The notes below the pieces were generated by a model. That model did no database searches. It was not told where the DNA came from and worked only from the letters and a program-made list of their open reading frames with translations. Both the position numbers and the translations under genes were made by a program. A stretch of 64,000 bases of DNA, taken from the NCBI GenBank assembly GCA_030674185.1, contig CM060314.1, positions 32,202,814 through 32,266,813 on the forward strand. The letters run 5' to 3'. Shown here one piece after another: positions 54,789 to 64,000 of the stretch (position 1 is the first letter of the stretch; each line of letters begins with the position of its first letter). Origin of the DNA: Monoplex corrugatus (Eukaryota > Mollusca > Gastropoda > Littorinimorpha > Ranellidae).

Positions 54789-54947
54789 TGCCGCCCAGTG
54801 AGATGTTCGGCCAATTTTCAAGTCAAGGGGAGCAACTGCAGCCCGTATCTCGCCTCGTCTAATTTGTTTGGCTTCCAGGTTTGCTCCCGCTTTCAGCTGA
54901 AATCATCTGCCCCCATCTCGTCTATCACAAACATCCCGAATCAGTTG
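54783..54947 (+). CDS. Exon 3 of the receptor
   Basis: The acceptor is 'ttttgtcaacag' ending at 54782, or the alternative 'tgtcag' six bases later. Both keep phase 0. The donor is 'ttg|gtacgt' at 54948. It encodes 55 (or 53) residues, 400-454: 'CRPVRCSANFQVKGSNCSPY' and 'NLFGFQVCSRFQLKSS', with five or six cysteines, followed directly in frame by exon 4. The first two to three codons lie in satellite-like sequence. It is the shortest exon and the least certain of the five, but open frame, phase and cysteine content all fit. Confidence 0.65.
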
Positions 54948-57110
54948 GTACGTTGTTTCATTTTTTGTATTCTTTTAAATGACATTTTTCAAACTATGAG
55001 CGTATCAAAATTACAGTGTAAACGATTGAAACGGAAATAGAAAATCACGAAAAAAAGAAATGTAGAACGTATTGTTAGTTATAACAGCTACATATACAAT
55101 GGGAAGGTTATATACATGTATTTGTGTACACGTCGAAAGATTACAGTTAATCTCTGTCATGAAACGCTGGTTCACACTTGTGTCAATCCATATCAACCTT
55201 GGAGAGGCAAAGGTTTAAATTTAAAACGAAAACGTTTTATTTTGACTCTCATGTTTACCTGCTCTTAAAAAAAAAACCGGATACAATCAGAAAACATTTT
55301 CCAATGTTGCATTTGTGAATATGTGCTTTCATAAGCATTATAATTCGACAAAAATTATCTGTTCTAAAAAATTAATTACATTGACACGTATAACACTTCT
55401 TGCAATGTTGACACTGATGATATTTTCTCTTTTTCCACATAAATCCAAAATGTTTAAAAGCACGTACAATTCCATGGAAAATGTTCAACTGAGTTCCTTG
55501 TGCCATCACACCATTTGTAGGTTTTGTAGTTGCAGTATCCATGACATTTAATACAATATTTGTAGCAATAAGTCTGTAAATAATTCCTATCTGCAGCCAT
55601 TTAAGTTAAACACATCTAATTCGATGAAGTTTTGCGGATACTTTCCCCAAGAAACATCAACATTCAGTTCTGTGACCACTTTCGGCAACAAACCATAGTC
55701 ATCAAATGTAAAATGCTTGTAGGGTAGTTTTGCTCATTTATGCACATTCTGGTTGTCATTCAGTTGAATGGCAAATTTTCTTCTTTTACTGACGATATCC
55801 AACCATTAAAAATGACAAAACCCACGCCACAATCAAGTTCAGCTTTAGATTGTTCATGGGTCTTAACATTCTCATTTCTTTTAACGAATGTCCAATGAAG
55901 AATATTCCTTTTTCTTCTGGTTAATTGTGTGTGATTACCATATTACTCATCTTTTTTTTTTTCATTATAAAAACTGATTCTGCAAGCAATGCATGGGAAT
56001 TTTCTGGTATGATGCAATAACAAAATGCTTTGTGTGCTTCAAGCCTTTTGGCCCATGAAACTACTATTCATATAATAAGAGACAAATGTTGGTCCATAAT
56101 ATTGAATGGTCTGTAGAAATGTGTGCACATATCTGCTGTAATACTTTTCTATTTATGATTTGTAGTTTTAGATCTTCCGCATAATCTAGCAGGATTTATG
56201 CCTTTAACTGTCGTCTGTCTGCTGAGTTTACCCCCATTTCCATTCTAAGCAAACCGAAAAGACAGTTTCTGTAATTTCTGAAAGTGATAAGATGATTCTG
56301 GAGGCAGTATCAGAATGGCATGACCTTGGACAGCACAAAGGATTTAAAAATTGTTACCTTGCCAGATGGGTTAATCGTTCCGTATGTGTAGATCTTAAGT
56401 GATAACTTATTTAGAAAAAATATCTTTATATTTGGATAGTATAACAGTCTTCTAGGTCTTAGGTAAACCAAAGGTCAAGAATTTTAGATTTATAACTATT
56501 TCGGATAATTTTTGAAAGGGCAAGATATATTTTCTGTGATGTTTTCTTACTTCCAAGACAATGTTTGTGTGTATTTTAATCATACATGTGTAAACATGAC
56601 ACTATGCCAAATCTGTCAAATCTCTATAATTATGTTTTGCTAAAACAGGTTTGATCTCTTTTGATTATCACTTGGGTATCGTCAGAGAATCTGAGTTCCG
56701 GTTATTGAAATATCCTCCCTATCATAACTCGTACATACATATATACTACTCAGAAAAAATTAAGGGTCACTGTCATGTTATATACTATTACTTTATTCTG
56801 CCATCGGTGTACCCCTCACTCATTCAGTCGCACTGTCGTGAGTTCGCTCATGGCGGTCCGCACTGAAGCCAGTTCTCAACCCAGCAGTTGCGCTGAAGAA
56901 GTCGGCCGGATCACCGACGAAAGCTACGCAGTGAGTGGCCATTTCACTAAGAGATATGTTTACCCAGGTAGCCATTATACTTTATTTTGATTCTTTGCAT
57001 TGACTGATTTCTATATCAAGTAAAATTGATGATGACATTCAGCTGTTTCTGAGTAGTTATGGATGCACGTAAGAGTGCCTTTTATCTGTTGTATAACTTC
57101 TAGCGCCAAC
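54948..57110 (+). other. Intron 3, first part
   Basis: AT-rich unique DNA with no convincing gene. At about 56747 'ctcagaaaaaattaagggtcac' looks like the terminal repeat of a mariner-like element, but no partner end is visible. Confidence 0.45.
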
Positions 57111-59015
57111 CCCCCCCCCCCTCCACTCACAAACATGACAGACACATGAAAACAACAGCTCTTAGTCCCCAGCGGCTCTGGAACCACTGTTCAAAATAGC
57201 GGGCAGACAGGGAAAGAAGCAGAGGGTGCTAAGAATCTCTGGGTTCGGACAGCCTACTGCCAACGGAAAAGGGACCGCTAAGCCCTTGATCGTCGCTGCT
57301 CGGAACGTGCAAACTCTCCTAGATAGAAAAGAGGCCAACCGACCAGAAAGAAGAACCGCCTTGGTAACACGACAGCTCTAAACATACAGAGTTGGCATTG
57401 CTGCCCTCAGTGAGACAAGTTTTAGACTAGGGTCATTTAAGCGAGGTTGGATCAGGATATACTATATACTGGTCAGCTTGCAACTCTGAAAGGAAGGCAG
57501 ATGTTGGCTTCGCAGTAAGGACACCTCTCGTCTCTCAACTTGAGTTACAGCCCTAGGGCATCAGTGACAGAATCATGACTGCGAGGCCCCCCTTATCAGA
57601 CACTGCATGTGCTACTTTGGTGTCTATGCCCCCACCATGACAAACTAAGATGAAGACAAAGAAGCCTTCAACCAACAACTTGATGAAGTTAAATCAGCGT
57701 AGCCTGCAGGTGATAATTTGATCATCTGAGGGATTTCAACGCGAGAATCAGCTCAAATAATATTGTGCTGGAAGCATACTGGAAGCAGAAGTTCGCAGGA
57801 CTAGTTTGATAACAACGGTTCTGAAATTCAAAGTCTTCTTGCTAAGTATGCTGCACACAGGAACTGGCTAGCAGACAAACAGTCTGACTAAAAAGAGGGA
57901 CAAATTCCACTATCTCAGAGGAAAAGTTCAGAAGTGGTTGCGCTCCATGAAGGGTGAATGGTGGAAAAAGAAGACAGAGGAGATCCAGGGTTATGCTGAC
58001 TGGTAAGATACCACGCTCTTCTACTCCAGCTTGAGGGAGATGTATGGGCCTCCACAGAGAAGTCCTGCCCCAATCTGGAACCTGCAGGGTGAGATCCTCA
58101 CTGATAATGAGGCAATATTTAAGAGATGGTCAGAACACTTCGAGCAGCTCCCTAACAGGCCTTCATCGATTGACTCCAGTGTCATTGAAGAAATCCCAGC
58201 AAGACCCCACATATGGAGCTTGACGACCCACCCACAGAGGATGACGTGACAGAAGCAATTGCAGAGTTGCAGTATGGTAAATCAGCAGGTCCGATGGTAT
58301 TTCATCTGAAGTTTTCAAAGCAGGTGGTCAGCCGTTGATATGGAAGTTTACTGAGTTCCTTTGTACGTGCTGGGAAGATAGCTGTTTGCCACAAGATCTG
58401 AAAGTTGCCAGAATAGTGCACCTGTACAAAGGCAAAGGTGACAAGTCCAGCTGTGACAACAATCGTGGGATGTCCCTTCTGAGCATTGCAGGCAAGACCC
58501 TCTGCAAGGTCATCTTAAACAGGTTGAATACCCATCTTCTTGATGAGACAGTACCAGAAAGCCAGTGTGGTTTTCGCTATAACAGAGGGACAGTCAACAT
58601 GATATTCGCTGCAAGACAGATCCAAGAGAAATGTAAGGAACATAATATGGATCTCTACATCCTCTTTGTCGACCTCACCAAGGCGTTCGACACAGTATCA
58701 CGCCCAGGACTGTAGAACATACTTCCCCGAATTAGAATCCCTCCCAAGATGGTAAAAATAATCACATGCTTTCACAATGGCATGAACGCAAGATTAGTCA
58801 ACGGCAGTGAAGATGATGAGTTCCCTGTCACTAACGGAGTCAAGCAAGGATGAATTCTTGCTCCAACACTCTTCAGCTTCTTTTTTTTAGCTTGGTGCTT
58901 CTCTCTGCCTTTAAAGATTCAGATCCAGGCATCCAGATCACATACAGGACAGATGGACGTATCTTCAATACTCAACTCCTGAAGGCAAAGACGAAAGTCA
59001 CTAGATCACTTGTTT
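57110..59015 (+). mobile_element. Decayed LINE (APE/RT type) in intron 3
   Basis: Read in several frames: the endonuclease start ('NVQTLLDRKEANRPERRTAL', 'GIAALSETSF'); the linker ('KFHYLRGKVQKW', 'LREMYGPPQRSPAPIWNLQG', 'EAIFKRWSEHFEQLPNRPSS', 'SVIEEIPARP'); the RT ('EFLCTCWEDSCLPQDLKVAR', 'SLLSIAGKTLCKVILNRLNT', 'PESQCGFRYNRGTVNMIFAA', 'LYILFVDLTKAFDTVSRPGL' with motif A intact, 'NGVKQG'). It ends in 'SDPGIQITYRTDGRIFNTQL' near 59015, before the FADD box, so it is 3'-truncated, unusual for LINEs, and also has an internal deletion around 57700-57890. Confidence 0.85.
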
Positions 59016-59274
59016 GTGACCCCCAGTGCTGCTTTTGTACAGCGTCCATTCCGTAAGTTTGCAAAAAGCTGAACTTCCTGCCCGGATGTCTAAGGCCTTT
59101 CCTCCATCCTCCCTTCTGCTCTTCTCTACCTGTCCCCAACAAGATGTCTTCTTGCCCCGTGTCCAACTCTGAGACAGTAATCAGCCATTCTATTCATTTC
59201 TCTGAATTTGTTCTCTATTTGTGCCGTCTCTGTGTGTGAACTTTTAGAACTGCTTGACTATGTTTGTTTCCCAG

Positions 59275-60189
59275 AGCGATGGTGTGTTCAATAGTGATAT
59301 TGACTTGGTCGTCATGTCCATGACAGCCATTCCTCGCCTGGCTTGTAAAGATAGCAGCGTGCTTGAAGTTGATGTGGAAACGAAGGTATACAGCAATGAA
59401 GTCACCACTTTGGAAAGGATAGCACAGATCATTATGTCAGTTTCTCAACAAATGGCCCAGTCCTGGTTTACTCACACCTCCGTCAACATGAGTGTCATCA
59501 TCCCAGCCCCACAATGTCTGACGGAGTCTGAATGGCTGGATTCTATTCCAGATCAATGCAGCACCAAGAACGCAAGCCGGGCTTTGGGCATTTCTAGCAT
59601 CAAACAACCAGGTCATGCAGCATTTACGGATTCCCACGTGAAGTATTACCGTTTACAAAACACAACGTTCTGTGCTCATGTGAAGCTGAGTGAAGAAGAA
59701 TACAGAAGATACAGTGTCAAGTTACAGGAGGCAGGACTGTCTGACAACAACATCACCAGGGATGTGGTGTTGGAAAATAACCAGACCTTCCACCTGCTGT
59801 GTGTGGACCATTACCACAACATTCTTACCCCCGTTACCTGCCAGATAAACACACAAGAGCCCAGGGAGCTGGTTTTCCACGACACGTGGACTTCACTAGG
59901 ACTGCTATCTGTCATCTGCACGTGCATCTCCTTGCTTTCCCTTTTATGTGTCATGGTGACCTACTGCCTTCTGAGACCACTGAGAAACAACACGGGCACG
60001 TGCACTCTGTCCATGGCCTGTCTGCTGTTCCAGGCTCAGCTCTTGTACGAAGTGGGCATCGAGCAGTACGAGGTGTACGAGCTGTGTCTGATGCTGGCAG
60101 TCCTCATCCATTTCTTTTGGCTGTCGGCCATCTTCATGATGTCTTCATGCACACTGCAGCTGTTCTACTCCCTGGTTTATCCCCTGCAG
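59275..60189 (+). CDS. Exon 4 of the receptor: pre-membrane region and TM1-TM3
   Basis: Follows 'tatgtttgtttcccag', ends 'CAG|gtcaga'. 305 codons, phase 0 at both ends (residues 455-759). Residues 455-655 are extracellular, with paired cysteines and glycosylation sites. TM1 is about 661-686 ('LGLLSVICTCISLLSLLCVM'), TM2 696-716 ('CTLSMACLLFQAQLLYEVG'), TM3 722-746 with Cys725 in 'YELCLML' and 'IHFFWLSAIFMMSSCTLQLF', the family-B/Methuselah-like TM3 pattern. No adhesion-GPCR cleavage motif (His-Leu/Ser/Thr preceded by the Trp/Cys pattern) is visible before TM1, which favours a Methuselah-like or secretin-like receptor over a classic cleaved adhesion GPCR. Confidence 0.9.
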
Positions 60190-60440
60190 GTCAGACTGTG
60201 CTTCCTGCTTACCGTGTTGTTCCTATATCATTGTATTCACTTTACTTGACTGTTTTGATTCATTCTACTGTTCCTTACAGCTCAGACTGTGCTTCCTGCT
60301 TACCGTACTGTTCCTATCGCACTGTATTCACTTGACTGTTTTGATTCATTCTACTGTTCCTTACAGCTCAGACTGTGCTTCCTGCTTACTGTGTCGGTTT
60401 TATCTCTCTGTAGTCACTGTACTGAAGTGCTTCAACTATT
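60190..60440 (+). repeat. Triplicated 86-91-bp segment at the start of intron 4
   Basis: The sequence from 'tcagactgtgcttcctgctt' to 'tactgttccttacag' begins at 60191, again at 60282, and a third, diverged time at 60368. Copies 2 and 3 each follow 'ttccttacag|ct', which resembles a splice acceptor. The exon 4 donor lies at the start of copy 1. The right remnant of this repeat seems to reappear beyond the LINE at about 61150-61210. Confidence 0.8.
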
Positions 60441-60454
60441 CTACCCCCTTATCA

Positions 60455-61140
60455 TCATCATCAAGTGCTTTGCCCCACGGCATTGGCGATCATGGCCCTC
60501 CATATGTTTCCATTTCTTACCCACTGGACGAGGCGGCAGGGAAGTTTTTAGTCCCGTTTTAATTATCCATTGTTTGGTGTCTGTGATCTGTCTGTGACCG
60601 TGCGTTCGCGCTTGACAAAGGCTAGTTGGCCGAAAATTTGCGCTTGTTTTGTTTTGTCTCGTTGTATACGCGCTTACATTGGTTTTCTTGTTCTTCTGGT
60701 TTGTGTTTGCTTGGGCGCGGGCAGTCAAACTTGTTTTGGATCTTTCTAGCCCTTGTTGCCGCAAGCACATCTTCCACCTTCTCTGTCCTCAGCCACTCTG
60801 CAAGTCCGTCCAATATTTTTCTCTGGGTCTACCTGGTGCTGTCTGTCCCTCCAGCTTTCCTGTTGTGACCAGTTGCTCCAATCCTCCTTTCTTTATAAAA
60901 TGGCCTGTAAATGTTGCCTGTCTTTTCCTAAGCTTCTTTATCAATGATCTTCTTGTGTCTGCCTCCACCAAGACTGTCCCGTTTGTTTTCTTTGCTGTCC
61001 ATGGAACTCTCAACATTCTTCTTAGAAACCACATCTCAGCTGTCTCAATATTGTTCTGGCTTTGCTTGTTGACTGTCCACGCCTCACAACCGTATAACAT
61101 CGGTTCTATATAACATTCAAGAGCTCTCTTCCTGATGTTA
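60455..61140 (-). mobile_element. LINE family A 3' fragment with a nested repeat, in intron 4
   Basis: The minus strand encodes 'MLYGCEAWTVNKQSQNNIET', 'EMWFLRRMLRVPWTAKKTNG', 'SLIKKLRKRQATFTGHFIKK', 'GLEQLVTTGKLEGQTAPGRP' and the terminal 'MEGHDRQCRGAKH' with an ATG/ATC tail. It is interrupted at 60509-60741 by the 233-bp repeat also found at 4217-4449. 5'-truncated near 61140. Confidence 0.85.
60509..60741 (-). repeat. 233-bp dispersed repeat nested in LINE A
   Basis: Reverse-complement match to 4217-4449 over the full 233 bp with few differences. Here it is a single unit, not an inverted pair. It splits the LINE a few codons before its end. A partial copy of its first ~75 bp is at 61218-61295, and a strongly diverged part may lie at 62690-62785. 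Confidence 0.85.
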
Positions 61141-61299
61141 TCCTCTTATATTCACTTTATTTGTTTTGATTCAGGTATTCTCTCCCACTGTATTCACTTT
61201 ACTTTAAAGATTTTAATTCAAAACAATCGTGATTGCCCGCGTTCAAGCAAACAGGAACCAGAAAAAACACGATAAAAGAACAAGAACGCATATACCTCT

Positions 61300-61385
61300 T
61301 GAGTGCCCCATGACTGACTAGTCAGTCATGCTAAAGTGTGTGAAAAAATGCCCCATGACTGACTAGTCAGTCATCGTCATTTCAT
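61300..61385. repeat. Two 20-bp perfect palindromes 45 bp apart
   Basis: The palindrome with 10-bp arms ATGACTGACT/AGTCAGTCAT occurs at 61310-61329 and 61355-61374, each preceded by 'gcccc'. 'tgtgaaaaaat' before the second copy is matched by an inverted 'atttttcaca' after it. This may be the end of a DNA transposon or a protein-binding dyad. Confidence 0.75.
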
Positions 61386-61557
61386 GATTTTTCACATCTC
61401 CAATTTTAGACAGGGGTTCCCCCATTTGCTCCAATCAGAAAGTTTGGTGTATCAGCTTCAAGTTTTCATTAGGTTCGAAGTGGTATCTCAATGGCCATTG
61501 GTCAAAGAACTCGGTTAAGTGACCCACCCAGCTGTCACTTTCACTCGACTTTTCAAG

Positions 61558-62050
61558 ATGGCAGACGACGAATCACAACCAGGCCCAAGCTCGGGAAAAA
61601 GAAAGCGTACACCCAAGGATTTTCGGATTTTCACTGGAAAGGTCCTAATGTAGTTTTAGAAATGATGGAAGATACAGAATTTCTCAAGATGTATGGCGAA
61701 GATCGTCAGATAATTCTCTGGACGAGGAAGATGAAGGCGATGAAGTGCGGCGTGTCGGTGCCGACGTCAACATCGCTCCGATTGTGCGAGCGAACGCTGA
61801 CGAGAAGAAAGAGCAGAACTAGAAACAGAATTTGAGGATATAGATGACCCAGACCACCAGCAAGGTGACGGACAGTCCAGTGAATCAAGTGAAATGAGGG
61901 AAAATGAAGAAGAGATACAAGAACCGACGTCGGAGAGCACCGACAATGACACAACTCGGCGAGCTACGCCCAACACACGAACACACGCCTTCACGTGGTC
62001 AGCGATTGTTGATAGCTCAGCAGTCCGAGCGAGAGGACGGGGCAGAGACT
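61558..62050 (+). pseudogene. Possible N-terminus of a piggyBac-like (PGBD) protein, decayed
   Basis: ATG 61558 opens a frame starting 'MADDESQPGPSSGKRKRTPK', stopped after 31 codons. Further acidic debris follows in other frames ('ELETEFEDIDDPDHQQGD', 'SSESSEMRENEEEIQEPTSE'). The basic/acidic start resembles the disordered N-terminus of PGBD-type transposases, and the palindromic ends just upstream would suit a DNA transposon. No catalytic domain is present, so the assignment is weak. Confidence 0.25.
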
Positions 62051-62147
62051 GACGTCATAACCTATTGTCTTGTGCTGTGGCCAACTTCGCTGACTGACGG
62101 TTAGGTTGTGTGCGCGTGTAATCTGCCCAGTGTGAAGTGGGCGTGGC

Positions 62148-62286
62148 ATGTGTGTGTGTGTGTGTGTGTGTGTGTGATACAAATACTAGTAATAGGTACT
62201 GATTGTATTTAGGTGTATGTGTGGTGTGTGTGTGCATTTCTCTCCTCTCTCTCTCTCTCGTGTGTTTGTGTGTGTGTGTGTGTGTG

Positions 62287-62356
<70 letters not shown>
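62148..62356. repeat. (GT)n and (GA)n microsatellite
   Basis: GT, CT and GA dinucleotide tracts in succession. The GA tract is at about 62287-62315. Confidence 0.93.
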
Positions 62357-63437
62357 CATGCTTACATCTAGGACTTTTAGGTGTTACAACAGGCATGCTG
62401 TGACACAAAATCACAATATGCAAGGGAAAAAAAATAATTTTCAACTTCATAGGCCATGTGCTATAAAAACATTAGATAAAATAAAGTTACAACTATCATA
62501 AATGAAAAGTGTTCAATTCCCTTTCAGAAAACCATAGGTTTTATATACTTTCCTTCAGTAGTTTTTATGCTAGAATTTTTTGTTAATTATTACCCTCCAC
62601 AGCCAAAAAACCCTTGGCCAATAGTTGTCACCGAGCAAAAAATATTCATGGCAGTGAAGAGGTTCTTAATACAACCTGACAAGACAGGCGCAAAACTGCG
62701 GCCAACAAACACCAGATATAAAAATTAGGAGAAAAAGACTGAAACTTCCTTACTGCTCTGTCCAGTGTGAGAAAAAGAATAAAGCTTTAATTCAAATTTC
62801 GGCACTGAAACAGATGTTTCAACGTACGCAGCATTCTGAAACTTGAAAAACAATCTCCTGAAATGAATTCAGAAATCAGTTAACACAAACAGAAAAATAA
62901 ATCTATGAACCCTACCCTTTTCTAAAAATCAGAATACCTCAACTTTACTTTGTATAAAGTAAATGCTGATGTGCACTTTGAAGCATACGATATCATTAGA
63001 GATCTGCTCAACGTCAGCAGTGGCAATGGTTTGTTTCGCTATAATCAGCTGTGCCGGGTTCTGTTTGATCTGTACCATTGTAGTATCCCATGATCAAATG
63101 CCAAAGCACTGAAACACATGTACAGGGCGTGGCAAAAGTAAACACATGGTTCCTTCAGTTTATCACGAGACGTTAGGGTGATAGATAAGTCTTCTTGGTG
63201 GGTGGGGTCAAGGGGGTCCAGTCCATGAGGTGTGAAACTGACAAATGTAATATTCGTACCAGGTCGTTCACAAAAGGGTCTGAGCTTGACTGACCGTTTC
63301 TCTTTAAGTTTGACCATTTTCTTTTCAAATATCACTACACCTTATTTGACTGACGAATTAAATTCTAGATCACATGTATAATTCTGTTACATGGTTGTTG
63401 AAAATGTTTAACAAATCTATTTCACAACCTTTCCCAG
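62357..63437 (+). other. Intron 4, last part
   Basis: No gene recognised. A stretch at 62690-62785 resembles, distantly, the end of the 233-bp dispersed repeat. At 63122 'tacagggcgtggcaaaagtaaa' looks like a solitary mariner-type terminal repeat. A 96-codon minus frame at 63045-63335 has no recognisable feature. Confidence 0.4.
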
Positions 63438-63722
63438 GCCAAGGTAGTGTTCGCAGGCAAAACGGTGTTGCTGCTGTGTCTGGCCTGTTCCTGTGGCCTG
63501 TCCCTGATCATCATCAGCTTGGTGATGCTGGCCAACCAGCTGATACACGGAGACCTGGGCTACCCACACCAGTACCTGTGCTTCATCCGTCGTTCCCTGT
63601 CTCGTCAGCTGGGCTTCGGTCTACCTGTGGCACTGGCCGTTGGTTTCAACATCGTCGTCTTCATCGTCACTTCCGTCCACATCCGACGTTTCCCTTGTAT
63701 CACCAGTACCAGAGACAACCAG
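63438..63722 (+). CDS. Exon 5 of the receptor: TM4 and TM5
   Basis: Follows 'cacaacctttcccag', ends 'CAG|gtgagg'. 95 codons, phase 0 at both ends (residues 760-854). TM4 is about 767-791 ('TVLLLCLACSCGLSLIIISL'). Extracellular loop 2 contains 'YPHQYLCFIRR', whose Cys would pair with Cys725 of TM3 as in family-B receptors. TM5 is about 815-839 ('FGLPVALAVGFNIVVFIVTS'), ending in the cytoplasmic 'VHIRRFPCITSTRDNQ'. TM6, TM7 and the C-tail must be encoded to the right of the window. No further exon is visible in 63723-64000. Confidence 0.9.
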
Positions 63723-64000
63723 GTGAGGCATTTTCTGTATTCTGTGGAATGCATGTATTAAGATACTATTGGGTGAGGAGGCAGGGAATAGTTGTGATGA
63801 CAGCCAACAAGCCACTAGTTTATCACACCATGTTGGATGGCAAAAGTAGGAAACAGAATTCTTGCTGCTGACATAGGAAGACAGTAATGTGACTCCCGAC
63901 ACAAAGTGTCGCAGCAAATGTCAGCTGCTGGAGTGTTTGCCTGATACCCTCAGTTACACAAAACAATGTTACATAGTCACTACACCCAGGAAACCGTGTA

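Noticed and set aside
59968..60335. 178-codon frame overlapping exon 4 in another phase
   Set aside because: The exon 4 frame contains transmembrane helices and joins its neighbours in phase. The alternative frame is Pro/His-rich shadow sequence.
60649..61113. 154-codon plus-strand frame in intron 4
   Set aside because: It is antisense to the LINE A C-terminus, which has the conserved motifs on the minus strand.
63117..63335. Mariner-like terminal repeat at 63122 with a 96-codon minus frame
   Set aside because: Only one end is visible and the frame shows no transposase motif.

Overview
The window looks like nuclear DNA of an animal, most likely a lophotrochozoan and probably a mollusc or gastropod. 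The basis is a multi-exon receptor gene with GT-AG introns, several non-LTR retrotransposon families, decayed Gypsy elements, a Tc1 transposon and very abundant micro-, mini- and satellite DNA. The species is inferred, not proven. There are no operons, CRISPR arrays or bacterial features.

Layout. 1-4.8 kb: microsatellites, a ~37-bp minisatellite, a dispersed repeat and a 347-bp inverted composite element with a 12-bp target duplication. 5.06-9.02 kb: a nearly intact non-LTR retrotransposon of the restriction-like-endonuclease (RLE) type (zinc finger, reverse transcriptase, zinc knuckle, RLE). It is flanked by two identical 154-bp direct repeats that form the tail of a tRNA-headed SINE-like module. 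10.6-15.5 kb: LINE fragments, a decayed second RLE-element copy and a Gypsy integrase remnant. 15.9 kb: one isolated exon-like segment. 16.4-21.9 kb: 48-bp and 78-bp minisatellites, interrupted by a LINE tail and by a complete but frameshifted Tc1 transposon. 22.4-34.8 kb: LINE and Gypsy remnants in several layers. 34.9-40.7 kb: a 27-bp satellite with higher-order repeats.

41.1 kb to the window end: the one convincing host gene, on the plus strand. Five exons (41113-41875, 47181-47614, 54783-54947, 59275-60189, 63438-63722) splice in frame into about 854 residues: signal peptide, somatomedin-B-like cysteine knot, two cysteine motifs of one type, then TM1-TM5 of a secretin/adhesion/Methuselah-like GPCR. 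TM6, TM7 and the tail lie beyond the window. Its introns hold a 19-bp satellite (intron 1), a 31-bp satellite that runs into the exon-3 acceptor (intron 2), a LINE (intron 3), and a LINE carrying a nested repeat (intron 4).

Tandem repeats make up roughly a quarter of the window. Many long open frames in it are artefacts of these arrays and are not genes. The most interesting items are the RLE element with its direct repeats and tRNA-like module, the inverted composite repeat, and the satellite that appears to share sequence with a splice junction.
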